64,000 nt of DNA, from positions 454,760-518,759 of the forward strand of contig WELA01012483.1 in assembly GCA_009602735.1 (NCBI GenBank), written 5' to 3'. Origin of the DNA: Mesotaenium endlicherianum. Its lineage: Eukaryota > Streptophyta > Zygnematophyceae > Zygnematales > Mesotaeniaceae. Shown in pieces: positions 39,722-51,344 of the stretch. The stretch's first letter is position 1. Every line of letters starts with the position of its first letter. Under the pieces are notes generated by a model, which saw only the letters and a program-made list of their open reading frames with translations, was not told the DNA's origin and searched no databases. Position numbers and translations under genes: made by a program.

Positions 39722-40200
39722 TCATTGTCAGTCCACCTGTCAAGTATGACGTGCCTAACTTGACACCACTTTTTTGCCCTCTCCGTCCTTGCTTTTTTTA
39801 CCCCTTATCCGTGCTTCTCCATGCACACTTCATGCAGAATAAAACTTGCAGGGAAAAATACCGAGCTTTGAACCCGCCATCACTTGACGTTACAAATTGA
39901 TGGCCTATATAGCCGGGAGGTCAAGCGTGAGACAGGCACGTGTAAAATGTAAGCGGACAGAAACTTAAATGCGTCATCCAATAGTAAGTCTGCATAATGG
40001 CCGGCAGAAGAGTGCCCCTTACGCCGAGTGAACGACCGTACGAATGACACAAAGGTATGATACATGAGGAACCAGACGTCTGAATAGACGACGCCGCTGC
40101 CAAGCGCAGAACACGGTACGCAAGACACCCCGCCATCTCACAGTCAGATGTTTGGGAGACCACCATCTGGAGCCGCGACATCAAGGCGTGAGGAGACTCC
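39722..40200. other. Unassigned spacer before family 3
   Basis: This is a C/T-rich stretch, then a TATA-like CTATATAGCC near 39906. No coding frame is convincing. It may hold the 5' leader of family 3, but I see no copy of the Y repeat found at the family's 3' end. Confidence 0.35.
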
Positions 40201-42349
40201 AGAAGATGCCAGATCATGGTATGATACCAACCTCAGCCCAAGAGCAGCTGGGCGCGGAGACTACTGGCAGGAAAGCTCAAGTAGCTGGGAAGCTAACCAA
40301 AAGTGTCTATCGTCTTGACCAGAACAAGCGGCATTACAAGACATGTCGGCGGAGTCTGAGAAGAAGACCCGCAAACGCTTGAAGACTTTGAATACTATCT
40401 AAACCAAGCATCAGTGCCAGAGCACCAGCGCAGCATTGGTGAAGGGCCAAGATGGGCGTCTAAAGAGTACCTGAATAGGACCTCTGAAGAGTCCTATGAT
40501 ACCTACAGAGCATCCCTCAGAGAACGCCAGTGCAATTTTGGTGAATGTGCTGAAGAGAGTAGCCAAAATTCAAGAGATTCTGGAGGGTCTGCAAAGACCA
40601 TATGCCTTGAAGTGATATTCGAAGAACGCAAGGAGGAGTCGGGCAAGCAATTGTCCACAACACCTTCAGGCTTCTTTGATGAGCCCAGAGCGGCAGGCTA
40701 AGGGGCAACAGCAGGGTTCAGCCAGTCAGACAGCTGAATCCATGACAAGGCAGATCATGGAGTTGCTAAAAGCAGACGCTCGATGGCACAAGGAAGAGGA
40801 AGTGGCTAAGGTGGCAAGCGCTCGGCAATCAGTCACCGTCAACCTGACGAAGATCAACACGGTTAATGATGGAGAGCCACCACCACCTGGAGTGGAGAAG
40901 TCAGCTGAAATTGATGCAGAGATGCCAGACCTTCCAGAGTTGGACCTGCCGTGAGTCACCAATGAAGAGGAGATTCGGGAAGACATTCCACGTTTCCCTA
41001 CCCCAGAGCTGGACCTGTTGGAGCTCCAAGAGCTCAGGACGGATGACTGGGTGGCCGACCACTTGGTAATGGAGGGGCCCAGCCCGGCAGATCCATACAA
41101 CGATCTGAGGTCGCCTACATCCAGCACTCCAACCGCCAGTTTTCTAGCACCAGAAGCTACCCACATCAGCTACAACAGCCGCAGGAAGTGGCTGCCTGCA
41201 TCGCTAAGGTGGAACCAACACAAGGTAATCCTCACGGTTGTGCAAGCAGACCAAGAAAGGTGGCCCGAGAAGGGAATGCACCTTTCAGGCGAATGCTGAT
41301 GCGTTATCTCAAGTATCGAGGAGCAGCTCAGAGAGAATGGGTTCCAAAAGGAACCATGGCTCCTCCTCCGCAACCTATCCTGGAGATTTTGCAGAGAGAG
41401 GGAGAGGATGGCTTGATTTGCGAAGCCATGGCATTGGGAATTTACATTCCCATGGTGCGCCCTTCATCCACTGGAACGTGGGAGAAGGATAGTTCAGCTC
41501 CTAGGACACCTGCAGTTTCTGAAAGGGAACTGGTAATGTTGAAAAGTACCATAAGCCGCTTAACAGCAGAGAATGTTGGATACGCACAACTAGTTGCAAC
41601 TCAAAGACCGAAGACTTTGACACAAGCATGGACGGTTACGCCACCAGCCAGAGAGGAGTCTGGCACAAACGTTGCGCGCATTGCTACCATTGAGCGCGAG
41701 TGGGGTTGGACAATTGACCCCAGAGCAGATCCAGCAGGGTGGCCTTTGTCAAAATCGCCCCCACCACATAAAGAGGGAGGAACGGGGACCAGCTGGACTG
41801 CAGCAGATGAAGAATGGTTCTTGAGGCAGCCCGTCCGGAGGCGTCTGACATACTCCACTCAACAGGAGAGGCGACAATCCATCGAAAAAGGTAAAAGGCC
41901 TAAGAAGTAGGCCGCCGAGCCTAAGTCAACGGAGTAGCAAGCTGCGAAGCCTTCCACTCCACCGCCTAACAATCAGGCAGAAAAGCCTGAAGGTCAGGAT
42001 GAGGGCGTAAAGCTTCCACTTGAACCCAAAGGGTAGCAACTACTGGGTGTCTGTGTTGGGGAAAAGCAGCCGGAAACTGAGATTTTCACCATTGGAAAAA
42101 TGGTCTCAGCCCAACAGAGAGCACAAATAGAAAGGCTGTTGAAGAAGCACCGCAAGGTGTTTGCTTTCACCAAGGAGGAGATTGGTAGAACCACTGCTAG
42201 TGTGTGCGAGATCACACTAACTACTGATAATCCAGTCAAACTTGGGCCGCATAAGCTCAGTCAGACCGAGTGGGACTGTGTGGAGAAAACTTGCCAGGAG
42301 CTGCACAAGCTTGGCATGATTGAGAAATCAACCTCAGTACATGGAGCTC
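40201..42349 (+). pseudogene. Family 3 retroelement, 5' part: degraded gag-like region and pre-RT linker
   Basis: Several frames follow each other with shifts (40414-40701, 40676-40954, 41018-41230, 41188-41910). The last part (42062-42349) carries the segment that precedes RT in gypsy pol (RLLKKHRKVFAFT, CEITLTTDNPVKLGPHKLSQ, LHKLGMIEKSTS) and is cut at 42349 by chromovirus copy 2; RT resumes at 48498. No methyltransferase motifs are present, although the RT and the C-terminal PHD finger match the methyltransferase family. No protease is recognised. Confidence 0.7.
41188..41910 (+). CDS. Family 3 accessory reading frame of unknown function, 240 residues
   Basis: This is the longest clean frame of the family 3 5' part. 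A short helical segment (ERELVMLKSTISRLTAEN) and an Arg/Lys-rich C-terminus (RRQSIEKGKRPKK) are visible. It sits where the related family carries its methyltransferase, upstream of RT. No domain is recognised, so no role is proposed; it may be the end of gag. Confidence 0.45.
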   Translation: MAACIAKVEPTQGNPHGCASRPRKVAREGNAPFRRMLMRYLKYRGAAQREWVPKGTMAPPPQPILEILQREGEDGLICEAMALGIYIPMVRPSSTGTWEKDSSAPRTPAVSERELVMLKSTISRLTAENVGYAQLVATQRPKTLTQAWTVTPPAREESGTNVARIATIEREWGWTIDPRADPAGWPLSKSPPPHKEGGTGTSWTAADEEWFLRQPVRRRLTYSTQQERRQSIEKGKRPKK

Positions 42350-43093
42350 TGTAAGGTCATAGGTTTATGAAGTGCATTTTTGAGTATCATGAAAGTATGT
42401 TTTGATTGTATAGTAGTGTAGAGTGCATTTTTGTGGTCATTTTGATATAAAGTTCATCGAATTTGGTCAAGTATTGAGAGAGTTATGGATTTCCGAAGTT
42501 TAATTAGTTTTGAGGTCGGTTGACGACTGTCCTTAATTCGCGGTGAGCGCGACCGTCGGATTGACCGACAGCGTCGAGCGATCTGGCCCGTTAGAATGAA
42601 CTCGAACCTTCACGTAAGTTCGGCTGACGCGGAGTGCCGACTAGGTCGATTTACCTAGAAGTTTCGGTTTAACCTAGCGCGTCTAAGATAGAATATTCTA
42701 GTAATGTCGATGCATGTATGTGGACGTCAATTCGGCCCGACACGTCAGATTAGACTGATCTGGCTTACTCACGAATATTCTGGAAGGGACGATTTGACGA
42801 ACACTTAGGAAAATCCGTAGCTTCCTCCTAGGGAGGAGCACTTAGGCAGAAAATTATAAATAGGCATAACTTCTTTGTTTCTTATCAGTTTTCACTTCTG
42901 TAAATTTCTACGGGTTTGTAATGACAAGGCCTTTCATCCTACATCATTTGTGAGCAGTTTCCTGCTACTCAAAATGTTGAGTAATTTTCCTAAGCTTTGT
43001 TAGTGATATGCCGCTGCACTCTCTAGTATGATGGCAACTAGTTCCTTTCCTCGTGAGTCACTACGCTTCCACTAGGGCACTCTGCCCCTTTCA
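42350..43093 (+). repeat. 5' LTR of chromovirus copy 2
   Basis: The LTR is 744 bp, TGTAAGGTCATAGG to CTGCCCCTTTCA. The TATA box TATAAATA is at 42855-42862, about 235 bases before the end. Confidence 0.95.
42855..42862 (+). promoter_or_regulatory. TATA box of chromovirus copy 2
   Basis: TATAAATA in AAAATTATAAATAGGC; the same box is at 48254-48261 in the 3' LTR. It is conserved in the other family members. Confidence 0.7.
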
Positions 43094-43095
43094 TC

Positions 43096-43107
43096 TGGTA
43101 TCGGAGC
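43096..43107 (+). promoter_or_regulatory. Primer-binding site (tRNA-iMet type) of copy 2
   Basis: TGGTATCGGAGC, two bases after the 5' LTR; one mismatch to the common initiator tRNA-Met site. Confidence 0.88.
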
Positions 43108-43130
43108 AGGGCTAGTTTGCATATTATATT

Positions 43131-44162
43131 ATGGAGTCGCAGCCGGCAGCTGGAGGAGGCGAACATGTCGAGCATGTTGAGCGCGCGGGGCAGCAGGCAG
43201 CACCAACAATGACCAGAGAGCAACAAGAGATGCAGGCGATGCTAAGGCAAATGGCAAATGCAATTGGAGGAGAAGTCTACACCCAGTTTCAACAAAATAT
43301 GCGCGCGGAGGTGGAGAGAATGGTGCGAGTTGTTATGGGGAACGCCGCTTCGACGAGTTCGGCACCTGCACCTGTTGTACCACCGATTCATGTTAACCCA
43401 GTGGTGCAACCAGTTATTCCACCCGCATCAGGAGTGCGTGCGCCTAAGCCTGAAGTTTATACTGGAGAGCGTGGATCGCCGCCTGTTCATCAATGGATTT
43501 TTGGAGTGAAGAAGTTTATGGAGTATTCTGCGCTCACGCCCGACAGGCAAGTCGCCTTTGTCATAACTTTGCTGCAGAAGAGTGCTGGAGCTTGGTATGA
43601 ACGAGAAGAGCAGCTGTCTGGAGTTCCTGCTACTGTTGATCAGCTATTTGAAGGCTTGAAGAGGCAATTTCAACCTATTGCACCCGAGGCTACCGCTCGA
43701 GATCTATTGGTGCGCCTTCGTCAACGAGCAAGCGTTCAAGAGTATGTATCGCGCTTCAACGAGCTGGTGCTTCAATGTCCATCCATGCACGAGTCGGAGA
43801 TGATGGACAAGTTCAAGAGGGGACTCAAGCCAACTGTGGCCAAGGAAGTGGCGCTCAAGGACCCTACCAGTCTTGGAGAAATGATGGCATTGGCAACAAG
43901 GGTCGACGCTGTGGAGTATAGTCAGAGGCAGTGGGGCAGCCACAACTTTGGAGGATATCGACACTTTGGATCTCAAGCGCCAAGCACGAGTGTTCAAGGT
44001 CCAGTACCCATGGAGTTGGGACTTGTGCAGTACCAGCGCAGGCAGCAGAATTTCAAGCCGAGAGGACCGTGCTATAGTTGCGGCAAGCTTGGACATCTGG
44101 CTCGAGACTGTCATGTGAAGGCGAAGCAACCTCAACAGCAGGAAAAAGGAGGACGCCAGTAA
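43131..44162 (+). CDS. gag: Chromovirus copy 2 gag
   Basis: This is a 343-residue frame. The N-terminal part is Gln/Glu-rich, the capsid domain covers about residues 100-270 ([52 protein letters not shown]), and the nucleocapsid has a complete CCHC knuckle [14 protein letters not shown] (44070-44111). The stop overlaps pol by about 85 bases; pol lies in the -1 frame relative to gag, so a frameshift in 44078-44162 would make the fusion. The CAG at the site of the TAG found in copies 1 and 3 is intact. Confidence 0.95.
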   Translation: MESQPAAGGGEHVEHVERAGQQAAPTMTREQQEMQAMLRQMANAIGGEVYTQFQQNMRAEVERMVRVVMGNAASTSSAPAPVVPPIHVNPVVQPVIPPASGVRAPKPEVYTGERGSPPVHQWIFGVKKFMEYSALTPDRQVAFVITLLQKSAGAWYEREEQLSGVPATVDQLFEGLKRQFQPIAPEATARDLLVRLRQRASVQEYVSRFNELVLQCPSMHESEMMDKFKRGLKPTVAKEVALKDPTSLGEMMALATRVDAVEYSQRQWGSHNFGGYRHFGSQAPSTSVQGPVPMELGLVQYQRRQQNFKPRGPCYSCGKLGHLARDCHVKAKQPQQQEKGGRQ

Positions 44163-47100
44163 GTCGTTCTGGGGTGTCTACTGGCGTGAAGACGAGAACT
44201 CACAAGGAGGTTATCCCCAGGAGCCTGCCGAGAAGCAAAGGACGAGACGTTGACAAGCCTATCATCGTGGAAGGAGTGGTCGACGGCAACAATGCGAAGT
44301 GTATGGTCGACAGTGGCGCAAGTGCAAACTTTGTGCACAAGAAGCTGGTGAAAGAGTGGCGAGTCCCTGTGCAGAAGCATTATGAGCCTAAGGAGGCAAT
44401 TTTGGCGAATGGGCAGAGACTCAAGTGTGGTGCACCTACGGAAGCTATTCACGTGGAAGTAGCGGGGCACCGGAGTAAGGAAGTTATGGAGCAGGCAGAG
44501 TTGGGTCACCATGAGGTGATATTGGGCCGACCATGGCTGAGGAAAGCCAACCCTCAAGTGCACTGGAGCACAGGACAAGTGAAAGTCCAAGGGCGTGATG
44601 GTCGAATGGAGACAGCGAAACAGGTGGAGGTAGATACGACCACAAGTAACTGTCTTCTGTCGAGCCTGCAAGTTAAGAAGCTATGCAGGGCGAATCAGGT
44701 GAAGGAGATGTACCTTGTTTCGGTGGCCCTGGCCAGGTCATCAGATGGAGCAAGCGTGAATCCTAACAGCCTGGGCGAATGTACATCGCCGGAGGAGCAA
44801 GTAGTGGTGTCTGATCCCCTTGCTCAGAAGGAGCAGAGCCCAACTGCTCAAGAGAAGAAGCCTGCTGAGATGCCTGCCCAAATTAAGGCGCTGTTGGAGG
44901 AGTTCAAGTGCGTATTTCCTGAGGAGCTACCTGCAGGATTACCTCCACAGAGAGCTATGGAGCACAAGATTGAGTTGGAACCAGGGAGCAAGCCACCAGT
45001 GAGACCCGCCTATCGACAATCGTTTGCGGAGTTGGATGAGTTGAAGAAGCAACTGACAGAGTTATTGGAGAAGGGATTCATCCGACCCAGCGAGTCTCCA
45101 TTTGCAGCGCCAGTCTTATTTGTGAAGAAGAAGGATGGGACTATGAGGATGTGTGTCGACTACCGGGCACTCAACAAGGTCACCATCAAGAACAGGTACC
45201 CACTTCCACGAGTGGACGAGTTGATTGACAGGCTTGTCGGGGCGAAGTATTTCTCGAAGATCGATTTGAGGAGTGGCTATCACCAGGTACGGATTGCGGA
45301 AGGAGACGTTCAGAAGACTGCTTTCAGAACTCGCTATGGTTTGTTCGAGTTCACAGTCATGCCTTTTGGATTGACTAATGCACCTGCTACATTCATGGGA
45401 CTCATGAATAGTATCTTCAGACCCTACTTGGACCAGTTTGTGGTGGTATTTTTGGACGACATCCTGATCTATTCGAAGACCTTGGAGGAGCATGTGGGGC
45501 ATCTGAGGAAGGTGTTGGAGGTCTTGAGAGATCAAAAGCTGTATGGGAAGATGAGCAAGTGCGACTTCTGTCTCAAGGAGGTCGAGTTTCTTGGACACAT
45601 AGTGGGAGCTGAAGGAGTCAAGGTGGAGCAGAAGAAGGTGCAAGCAGTCAGAGATTGGCCGGTACCTGCTGATATTCATCAACTCAGGAGTTTCCTCGGC
45701 ATGGCGAATTATTACCGACGTTTCATTGAAGGATTTGCCAAGGTGTGTGCACCGCTCACGGACATGTTGAAGAAGCAGGAGAAGTGGCTATGGGGTGACA
45801 AGGAGCAGCAAGCCTTCGAGAAGATTAAAGAGCTGTTAACACAGGCACCTGTGTTGGCAATTGCCAGTCCAGAGCTTCCTTTCACCATCATCACAGACGC
45901 GTCAAACTTTGCAGTGGGAGCCATTCTTCTCCAGGACCAGGGCAAAGGATTGCAGCCTGTGGCATATGAGAGCAGGAAGTTGAGTCCTGCAGAGCAGAAC
46001 TATGCAGCACACGAGCGAGAGATGTTGGCTATTATCCAGGCTTTGAGGATTTGGCGATGTTATGTGGACGGTCGGAAGGTGTTCATCAAGACCGACCACA
46101 AGAGCTTGGAGAAGTTTATGACGCAGCCAACGTTGACACCAAGACAAGCAAGGTGGATGGAGTTTCTGCAACAGTTCGACCACAAGATTGAGTACTTACC
46201 TGGGAAGATCAACCCTGCAGACGCTTTATCCAGGAGGTGTGACCTTGCAGCTGTCTCAGTCATCAAGGAGAATATGGACTTCAAGGAGAAGCTTCAAAAA
46301 GGTTATGAGGAGGACCCACAGTTTGCTGATGGTGGAGCAGCGGAGTCCAACTCGAGTATGCAGAAGAAGGACGGCATATGGTATTATGGTGATTCCAAGA
46401 GAGTGGTGGTACCTGACATCAAGGAGCTACGAGACTTACTACTTACGGAGCATCATGACTGCTTATATGCTGGACACTTTGGAAGCGAGAAGACGGCAAG
46501 CGTGCTGAAGCGGGAATATTACTGGAGAAATATGGACAAGGACATCGAGGAGTGGATCAGGAGTTGCGATGCGTGCCAGAGAAACAAGACACCAAATCAA
46601 AAGAAGGGAGGTACATTGCGACCCCTGCCTATTCCAGAGTATCCTTGGGAGCAGATTGCTATGGACTTCATCACATCGTTACCAGTCAGTGGTCAAGGGC
46701 ACGATGCAGTATGGGTAGTGTCTGACAGACTCAGCAAGATGGCTCACTTCATTCCCATGAAGGAGACTTCTACGGCAGCAGATGTGGCACGGCTATTCTT
46801 TGATCATATTTTTAGGCTACATGGGTTGCCGAAGGTGATTGTTTCAGATCGAGATCCAAGGTTTACTAGCAACTTTTGGCGGTCATTGTTTACTTTGATG
46901 GGGACCAAGCTGAGTATGAGCACTTCCTATCACCCTCAGACAGATGGGCAGAGTGAGAGGCTCAACAGAACTCTGCAAGAGGTGCTCAGGAGTTTCACTA
47001 TGGAAGACCCTTCAGAGTGGGACAAGAAGCTACCAGGGTTGGAGTTTGCCTACAACAACAGCATGCAGGGATCGACCAAGCAGTCACCATTCGCTATGGT

Positions 47101-47761
47101 TTATGGGAGAGAAGTATATCATCCAGGGAACATCTTGTTGGAGAAGGCCAAGGAGACTCAGGTTCCTACTACACAAGCTTTTATGGAGCAGATGGCCAAG
47201 ACTTGGGATATGGCGAAGACGTGTATTCGGAAGGCACAACAAGAGCAGGTCAAGCATGCTAACAAGCACAGGAGGGAAGTGACATTCCAAGTGGGCGACA
47301 AAGTACTCTTGTCCACAGAGAACCTACCTTTCACAGGCAAGAGGAAACTGCGGGCACGGTTTACAGGTCCCTTTGAAGTGCTCAAGCAGGTGAATCTAGT
47401 GACCTACAAGTTGGAACTTCCTCCAGGATGGCGTATCCATGATGTGTTCCATGTCAGTTGTCTACGGCCATACGTTGACCCGAATGAAGGACATCCAGGA
47501 CGACTACCTACACCGCCACCACCGGTCGAGATCGATGATGTATTGGAGTATGAAGTGGAGGCGATTGTCGGCGATCGACGAGTCAAGCGAGGTCAACGAG
47601 TTGTCCAAGAGTATCTGGTCAAGTGGAAAGGCTACCATGCGGACGACAACACTTGGGAGCCAGAGGCCAACTTGACTCATTGTAAGAGTAAGTTGAGACG
47701 TTATCTGCAGAATGCGTCGAGGACGTCGCATCTTGAGAAGGGGGATGATGTAAGGTCATAG
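44078..47761 (+). CDS. pol: Chromovirus copy 2 pol: protease, RT, RNase H, integrase, chromodomain
   Basis: The frame has 1227 codons. Protease: VDSGAS at about residues 78-82 and [44 protein letters not shown], and the catalytic FLDDILIYS near 45455. RNase [30 protein letters not shown]. Integrase: an N-terminal zinc domain ([11 protein letters not shown] ... CDACQRNK) and a DDE core ([25 protein letters not shown]), followed by the GPF/Y module and a chromodomain ([21 protein letters not shown]). The stop (47759-47761) lies inside the 3' LTR, so the last residues are LTR-encoded. The chromodomain normally directs integration to methylated histones. Confidence 0.96.
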   Translation: MRQAWTSGSRLSCEGEATSTAGKRRTPVSRSGVSTGVKTRTHKEVIPRSLPRSKGRDVDKPIIVEGVVDGNNAKCMVDSGASANFVHKKLVKEWRVPVQKHYEPKEAILANGQRLKCGAPTEAIHVEVAGHRSKEVMEQAELGHHEVILGRPWLRKANPQVHWSTGQVKVQGRDGRMETAKQVEVDTTTSNCLLSSLQVKKLCRANQVKEMYLVSVALARSSDGASVNPNSLGECTSPEEQVVVSDPLAQKEQSPTAQEKKPAEMPAQIKALLEEFKCVFPEELPAGLPPQRAMEHKIELEPGSKPPVRPAYRQSFAELDELKKQLTELLEKGFIRPSESPFAAPVLFVKKKDGTMRMCVDYRALNKVTIKNRYPLPRVDELIDRLVGAKYFSKIDLRSGYHQVRIAEGDVQKTAFRTRYGLFEFTVMPFGLTNAPATFMGLMNSIFRPYLDQFVVVFLDDILIYSKTLEEHVGHLRKVLEVLRDQKLYGKMSKCDFCLKEVEFLGHIVGAEGVKVEQKKVQAVRDWPVPADIHQLRSFLGMANYYRRFIEGFAKVCAPLTDMLKKQEKWLWGDKEQQAFEKIKELLTQAPVLAIASPELPFTIITDASNFAVGAILLQDQGKGLQPVAYESRKLSPAEQNYAAHEREMLAIIQALRIWRCYVDGRKVFIKTDHKSLEKFMTQPTLTPRQARWMEFLQQFDHKIEYLPGKINPADALSRRCDLAAVSVIKENMDFKEKLQKGYEEDPQFADGGAAESNSSMQKKDGIWYYGDSKRVVVPDIKELRDLLLTEHHDCLYAGHFGSEKTASVLKREYYWRNMDKDIEEWIRSCDACQRNKTPNQKKGGTLRPLPIPEYPWEQIAMDFITSLPVSGQGHDAVWVVSDRLSKMAHFIPMKETSTAADVARLFFDHIFRLHGLPKVIVSDRDPRFTSNFWRSLFTLMGTKLSMSTSYHPQTDGQSERLNRTLQEVLRSFTMEDPSEWDKKLPGLEFAYNNSMQGSTKQSPFAMVYGREVYHPGNILLEKAKETQVPTTQAFMEQMAKTWDMAKTCIRKAQQEQVKHANKHRREVTFQVGDKVLLSTENLPFTGKRKLRARFTGPFEVLKQVNLVTYKLELPPGWRIHDVFHVSCLRPYVDPNEGHPGRLPTPPPPVEIDDVLEYEVEAIVGDRRVKRGQRVVQEYLVKWKGYHADDNTWEPEANLTHCKSKLRRYLQNASRTSHLEKGDDVRS
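47735..47748 (+). promoter_or_regulatory. Polypurine tract of copy 2
   Basis: GAGAAGGGGGATGA immediately before the 3' LTR; it is also coding sequence for the end of pol. Confidence 0.8.
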
Positions 47762-48492
47762 GTTTATGAAGTGCATTTTTGAGTATCATGAAAGTATGTT
47801 TTGATTGTATAGTAGTGTAGAGTGCATTTTTGTGGTCATTTTGATATAAAGTTCATCGAATTTGGTCAAGTATTGAGAGAGTTATGGATTTCCGAAGTTT
47901 AATTAGTTTTGAGGTCGGTTGACGACTGTCCTTAATTCGCGGTGAGCGCGACCGTCGGATTGACCGACAGCGTCGAGCGATCTGGCCCGTTAGAATGAAC
48001 TCGAACCTTCACGTAAGTTCGGCTGACGCGGAGTGCCGACTAGGTCGATTTACCTAGAAGTTTCGGTTTAGCCTAGCGCGTCTAAGATAGAATATTCTAG
48101 TAATGTCGATGCATGTATGTGGACGTCAATTCGGCCCGACACGTCAGATTAGACTGATCTGGCTTACTCACGAATATTCTGGAAGGGACGATTTGACGAA
48201 CACTTAGGAAAATCCGTAGCTTCCTCCTAGGGAGGAGAACTTAGGCAGAAAATTATAAATAGGCATAACTTCTTTGTTTCTTATCAGTTTTCACTTCTGT
48301 AAATTTCTACGGGTTTGTAATGACAAGGCCTTTCATCCTACATCATTTGTGAGCAGTTTCCTGCTACTCAAAATGTTGAGTAATTTTCCTAAGCTTTGTT
48401 AGTGATATGCCGCTGCACTCTCTAGTATGATGGCAACTAGTTCCTTTCCTCGTGAGTCACTACGCTTCCACTAGGGCACTCTGCCCCTTTCA
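47749..48492 (+). repeat. 3' LTR of chromovirus copy 2
   Basis: The LTR is 744 bp, with two differences from the 5' LTR. Confidence 0.95.
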
Positions 48493-49574
48493 AGCTCCCA
48501 CAGTAGTAATTGCCAAGAAGGACGAGGCTGGCAATTATACAGCCACTCGTATGTGTGAAGACTACAGGCGATTGAATCTTCACACGGAGCCAGAAAGCTA
48601 TGTGATGCCTACACCAGAGCGGATCTTTGCAATCGCCACCACTGGGAAGGTGTTCAACATCATTGGTCTACGCCAAGGCTTCAACCAAATCCCTGTAAAA
48701 ACAGAAGATTGAGGTAAGACCGCTTTTTGGGCACAAAGGGAACTTTGGCAATGGACGGTAATGCCGTTTCGGCTTGAAAAATGCCTCAGCCATCTTTCAG
48801 AGGACTATGGATAAAGTGATGGAGGGGCTGGATTTTGCAAAACCAAACATTGATGACATAGTGATGTTTAGCAAGTCCATAGAGGAGCACCTCGAGCACT
48901 TGGAACAACTGTTCCAGCGCCTGGAGAAATTCCAGATGACGCTGCATCCTGGAAAGTGCAGATTCTTTAAGGCACATGTGCCTCACTTAGGACATGAGAT
49001 TTAGGACAAGTGTTCCAGCGCTTAAACAATGCTATGTCCCCTCAGGCTCTAAAGACTAAGGCCATTTACAAGATACCTGCACCTGCGAATGCGTCTAAGC
49101 TGAAAATTCTGTTAGGGCTAAGCGGATACTATCGTAAATTTGTGAAGGACTATAGCAAAATTGCTTAACCCTTGACAGAACTCTCGAAAAAGGATGTACC
49201 TTCTGTGTGGACAGAAGCTCAAGAGAAGGCCATGAACGAGCTCACGGAGCGGCTGGTAACGGCCCGAGTCTTGCGAACGCCTAACTACTCCAAGCTGTTC
49301 AATCTACACACTGACTGGAGTCGTGTGGGAATCGACGCAGTACTCACTCAAGCCGAAAGTCCTAAAGAGGAGTACGTCGTTGCCAATGCGTCGCGCTCTA
49401 ACAACCGAGCAGAGAGCAACTACTCATCCTACGAAGGAGAACAGCTGGCAGTGGTTTGGGCTGTCGCACATTTTAGAGAGTATCTATGGGGAAGACCCTT
49501 CAAGCTGATCACAGATCACTCGCCGTTACTCTGGCTGATGAAGAATGGAGACCTCAGTGGTAAATTGGCTCGCT
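48493..49574 (+). pseudogene. Family 3 pol: reverse transcriptase and RNase H (decayed)
   Basis: After the duplicated AGCTC the RT of family 3 resumes: APTVVIAKKD, RMCEDYRRLN, GLRQGFNQIPV, then a TGA (48710-48712), PFRLKNASAIFQR, NIDDIVMFS and PHLGHEI (48774-49004). RNase H follows at 49172-49574 (LHTDWSRVGIDAVLTQ, SYEGEQLAVVWA, ITDHSPLLWLM). The sequence is closest to copies A and B of the methyltransferase family (same HTDW, NASRSNNRAE and APTV..AKKD blocks). The frame breaks off at 49574, where chromovirus copy 3 starts; the integrase is missing altogether. Confidence 0.85.
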
Positions 49575-50318
49575 TGTAAGGTCATAGGTTTATAAAGTGC
49601 ATTTTTGAGTTTCATGAAAATATGTTTTGATTATATAGTAGTGTAGAGTTCTTCTTTGTGGGCATTTTGATATAAAGTTCATCGAATTTGGTCAAGTACT
49701 GAGAGAGTTATGGATTTCCGAAGTTTAATTAGTTTTGAAATTGGTTGACGACTGTCCTTAATTCGCGGTGAACGCGACCGTCGGATTGACCGACAGCGTC
49801 GAGCGATCTGGCCCGTTGGAATGAACTCGAACCTTCACGTAAGTTTGGCTGACGCGGAGTACCGACTAGGTCGATTTACCTGGAAGTTTTGGTTTAGCCT
49901 AGTGCGTCTAAGATAGAATATTCTAGTAATGTCGATGCATGTATGTGGACGTCAATTCGGCCCGACACGTCAAATTAGACTGATCTGGCTTACTCACGAA
50001 TTATCTGGAAGGGACGATTTGACGAACACTTAGGAAAATCCGTAGCTTCCTCCTAAGAAGGAGCACTTAGGCAGAAAATTATAAATAGGCATAACTTCTT
50101 TGTTTCTTACCAATTTTCACTTCTATAAATTTTTACGAGTTTGTAATGACAAGGCCTTTCATCCTACATCATTTGTGAGCAGTTTCTTGCTACTCAAAAT
50201 GTTGAGTATTTTTCCTAAGCCTTGTTAGTGATATGCCGCTGCACTCTTTAGTATGATTGCAACTAGTTCCTTTCCTCGTGAGTCACTACGCTTCCACTAG
50301 GGCACTCTGCCCCTTTCA
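49575..50318 (+). repeat. 5' LTR of chromovirus copy 3
   Basis: The LTR is 744 bp. Its last 200 bases match copy 1 (for example TTGAGTATTTTTCCTAAGCC). The primer-binding site TGGTATTGGAGC is at 50321-50332, again the copy 1 variant. Confidence 0.92.
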
Positions 50319-50355
50319 TCTGGTATTGGAGCTGGGCTAGTTTGCATATTGTATT

Positions 50356-51336
50356 ATGGAGTTGCATCGGGCAGCTGGAGGAGGCGAACATGTCGAGCAT
50401 GTTGAGCGCGCGGGGCAGCAGGCAGCACCAACAATGACCAGAGAGCAACAAGAGATGCAGGCGATGCTAAGGCAAATGGTAAATGCAATTGGAGGAGAAG
50501 TCTACACCCAGTTTCAACAAAATATGCGCGCGGAGGTGGAGAGAATAGTGCGAGTTGTTATGGGGAACGCCGCTTCAACGAGTTCGGCACCTGCACTTGT
50601 TGTGCCACCGATTCATGTTAACCCAGTGGTGCAACCAGTTATTCCACCCGCATCAGGAGTGCGTGCGCCTAAGCCTGAAGTGTATATTGGAGAGCGTGGA
50701 TCGCCGCCTCTTCATCAATGGATTTTTGGAGTGACGAAATCTATGGAGTACTCTGCGCTCACGCCCGACAGGCAAGTCGCCTTTGTCATAACTTTGCTGA
50801 AGAAGAGTGCTGGAGCTTGGTTTGAGCGACAGGAGCAGCTGTCTGGAGTTCCTGCTACTGTTGATCAGCTATGTGAAGGCTTAAAGAGGCAATGTCAACC
50901 TATTGCACCGAAGGCTACCGCTCGAGATCTATTGGTGCGCCTTTGTCAACGAGCAAGCGTTCAGGAGTATGTTTCGCGCTTCAACGAGCTGGTGCTTCAA
51001 TGTCCATCCATGCACGAGTTGGAGATGATGGACAAGTTCAAGAGGGGACTCAAGCCAACTGTGGCCAAGGAAGTGGCGCTCAAGGACCCTACCAGTCTTG
51101 GAGAAATGATGGCATTGGCAACGAGGGTCGACGCTGTGGAGTATAGTCAGAGGTAGTGGGGTAGCCACAACTTTGGAGGATATCGACAGGTTGGTTCTCA
51201 AGCGCCAAGCATGAGCGGACAAGGTCCAGTACCTATGGAATTGGGACTTGTGCAGTACCAGCGCAGGCAGCAGAATTTCAAGGCGAGAGGACCCTGCTAT
51301 AATTGTGGCAAGCTTGGACATCTGGCTCGAGACTGA
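50356..51336 (+). pseudogene. Copy 3 gag with TAG and truncated zinc knuckle
   Basis: The first 266 codons end at TAG 51154-51156, where copy 2 has CAG. The frame then continues to [13 protein letters not shown] and TGA; 7 bases including the last Cys codon are deleted relative to copy 2 (GACTGAAGG against GACTGTCATGTGAAGG). The same lesions occur in copy 1. Confidence 0.92.
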
Positions 51337-51344
51337 AGGCAAAG

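Larger units (their letters stand above)
42350..48492 (+). mobile_element. Chromovirus copy 2 (Ty3/gypsy), apparently intact
   Basis: This 6143-bp element has two 744-bp LTRs that differ at only two positions I could find (near 42672 and 42839), a 5-bp duplication AGCTC (42345-42349 and 48493-48497), a tRNA-iMet primer-binding site, a gag ORF and an uninterrupted pol ORF with all catalytic residues. It inserted recently into the RT of family 3 and is the only element here that looks autonomous. Confidence 0.96.
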
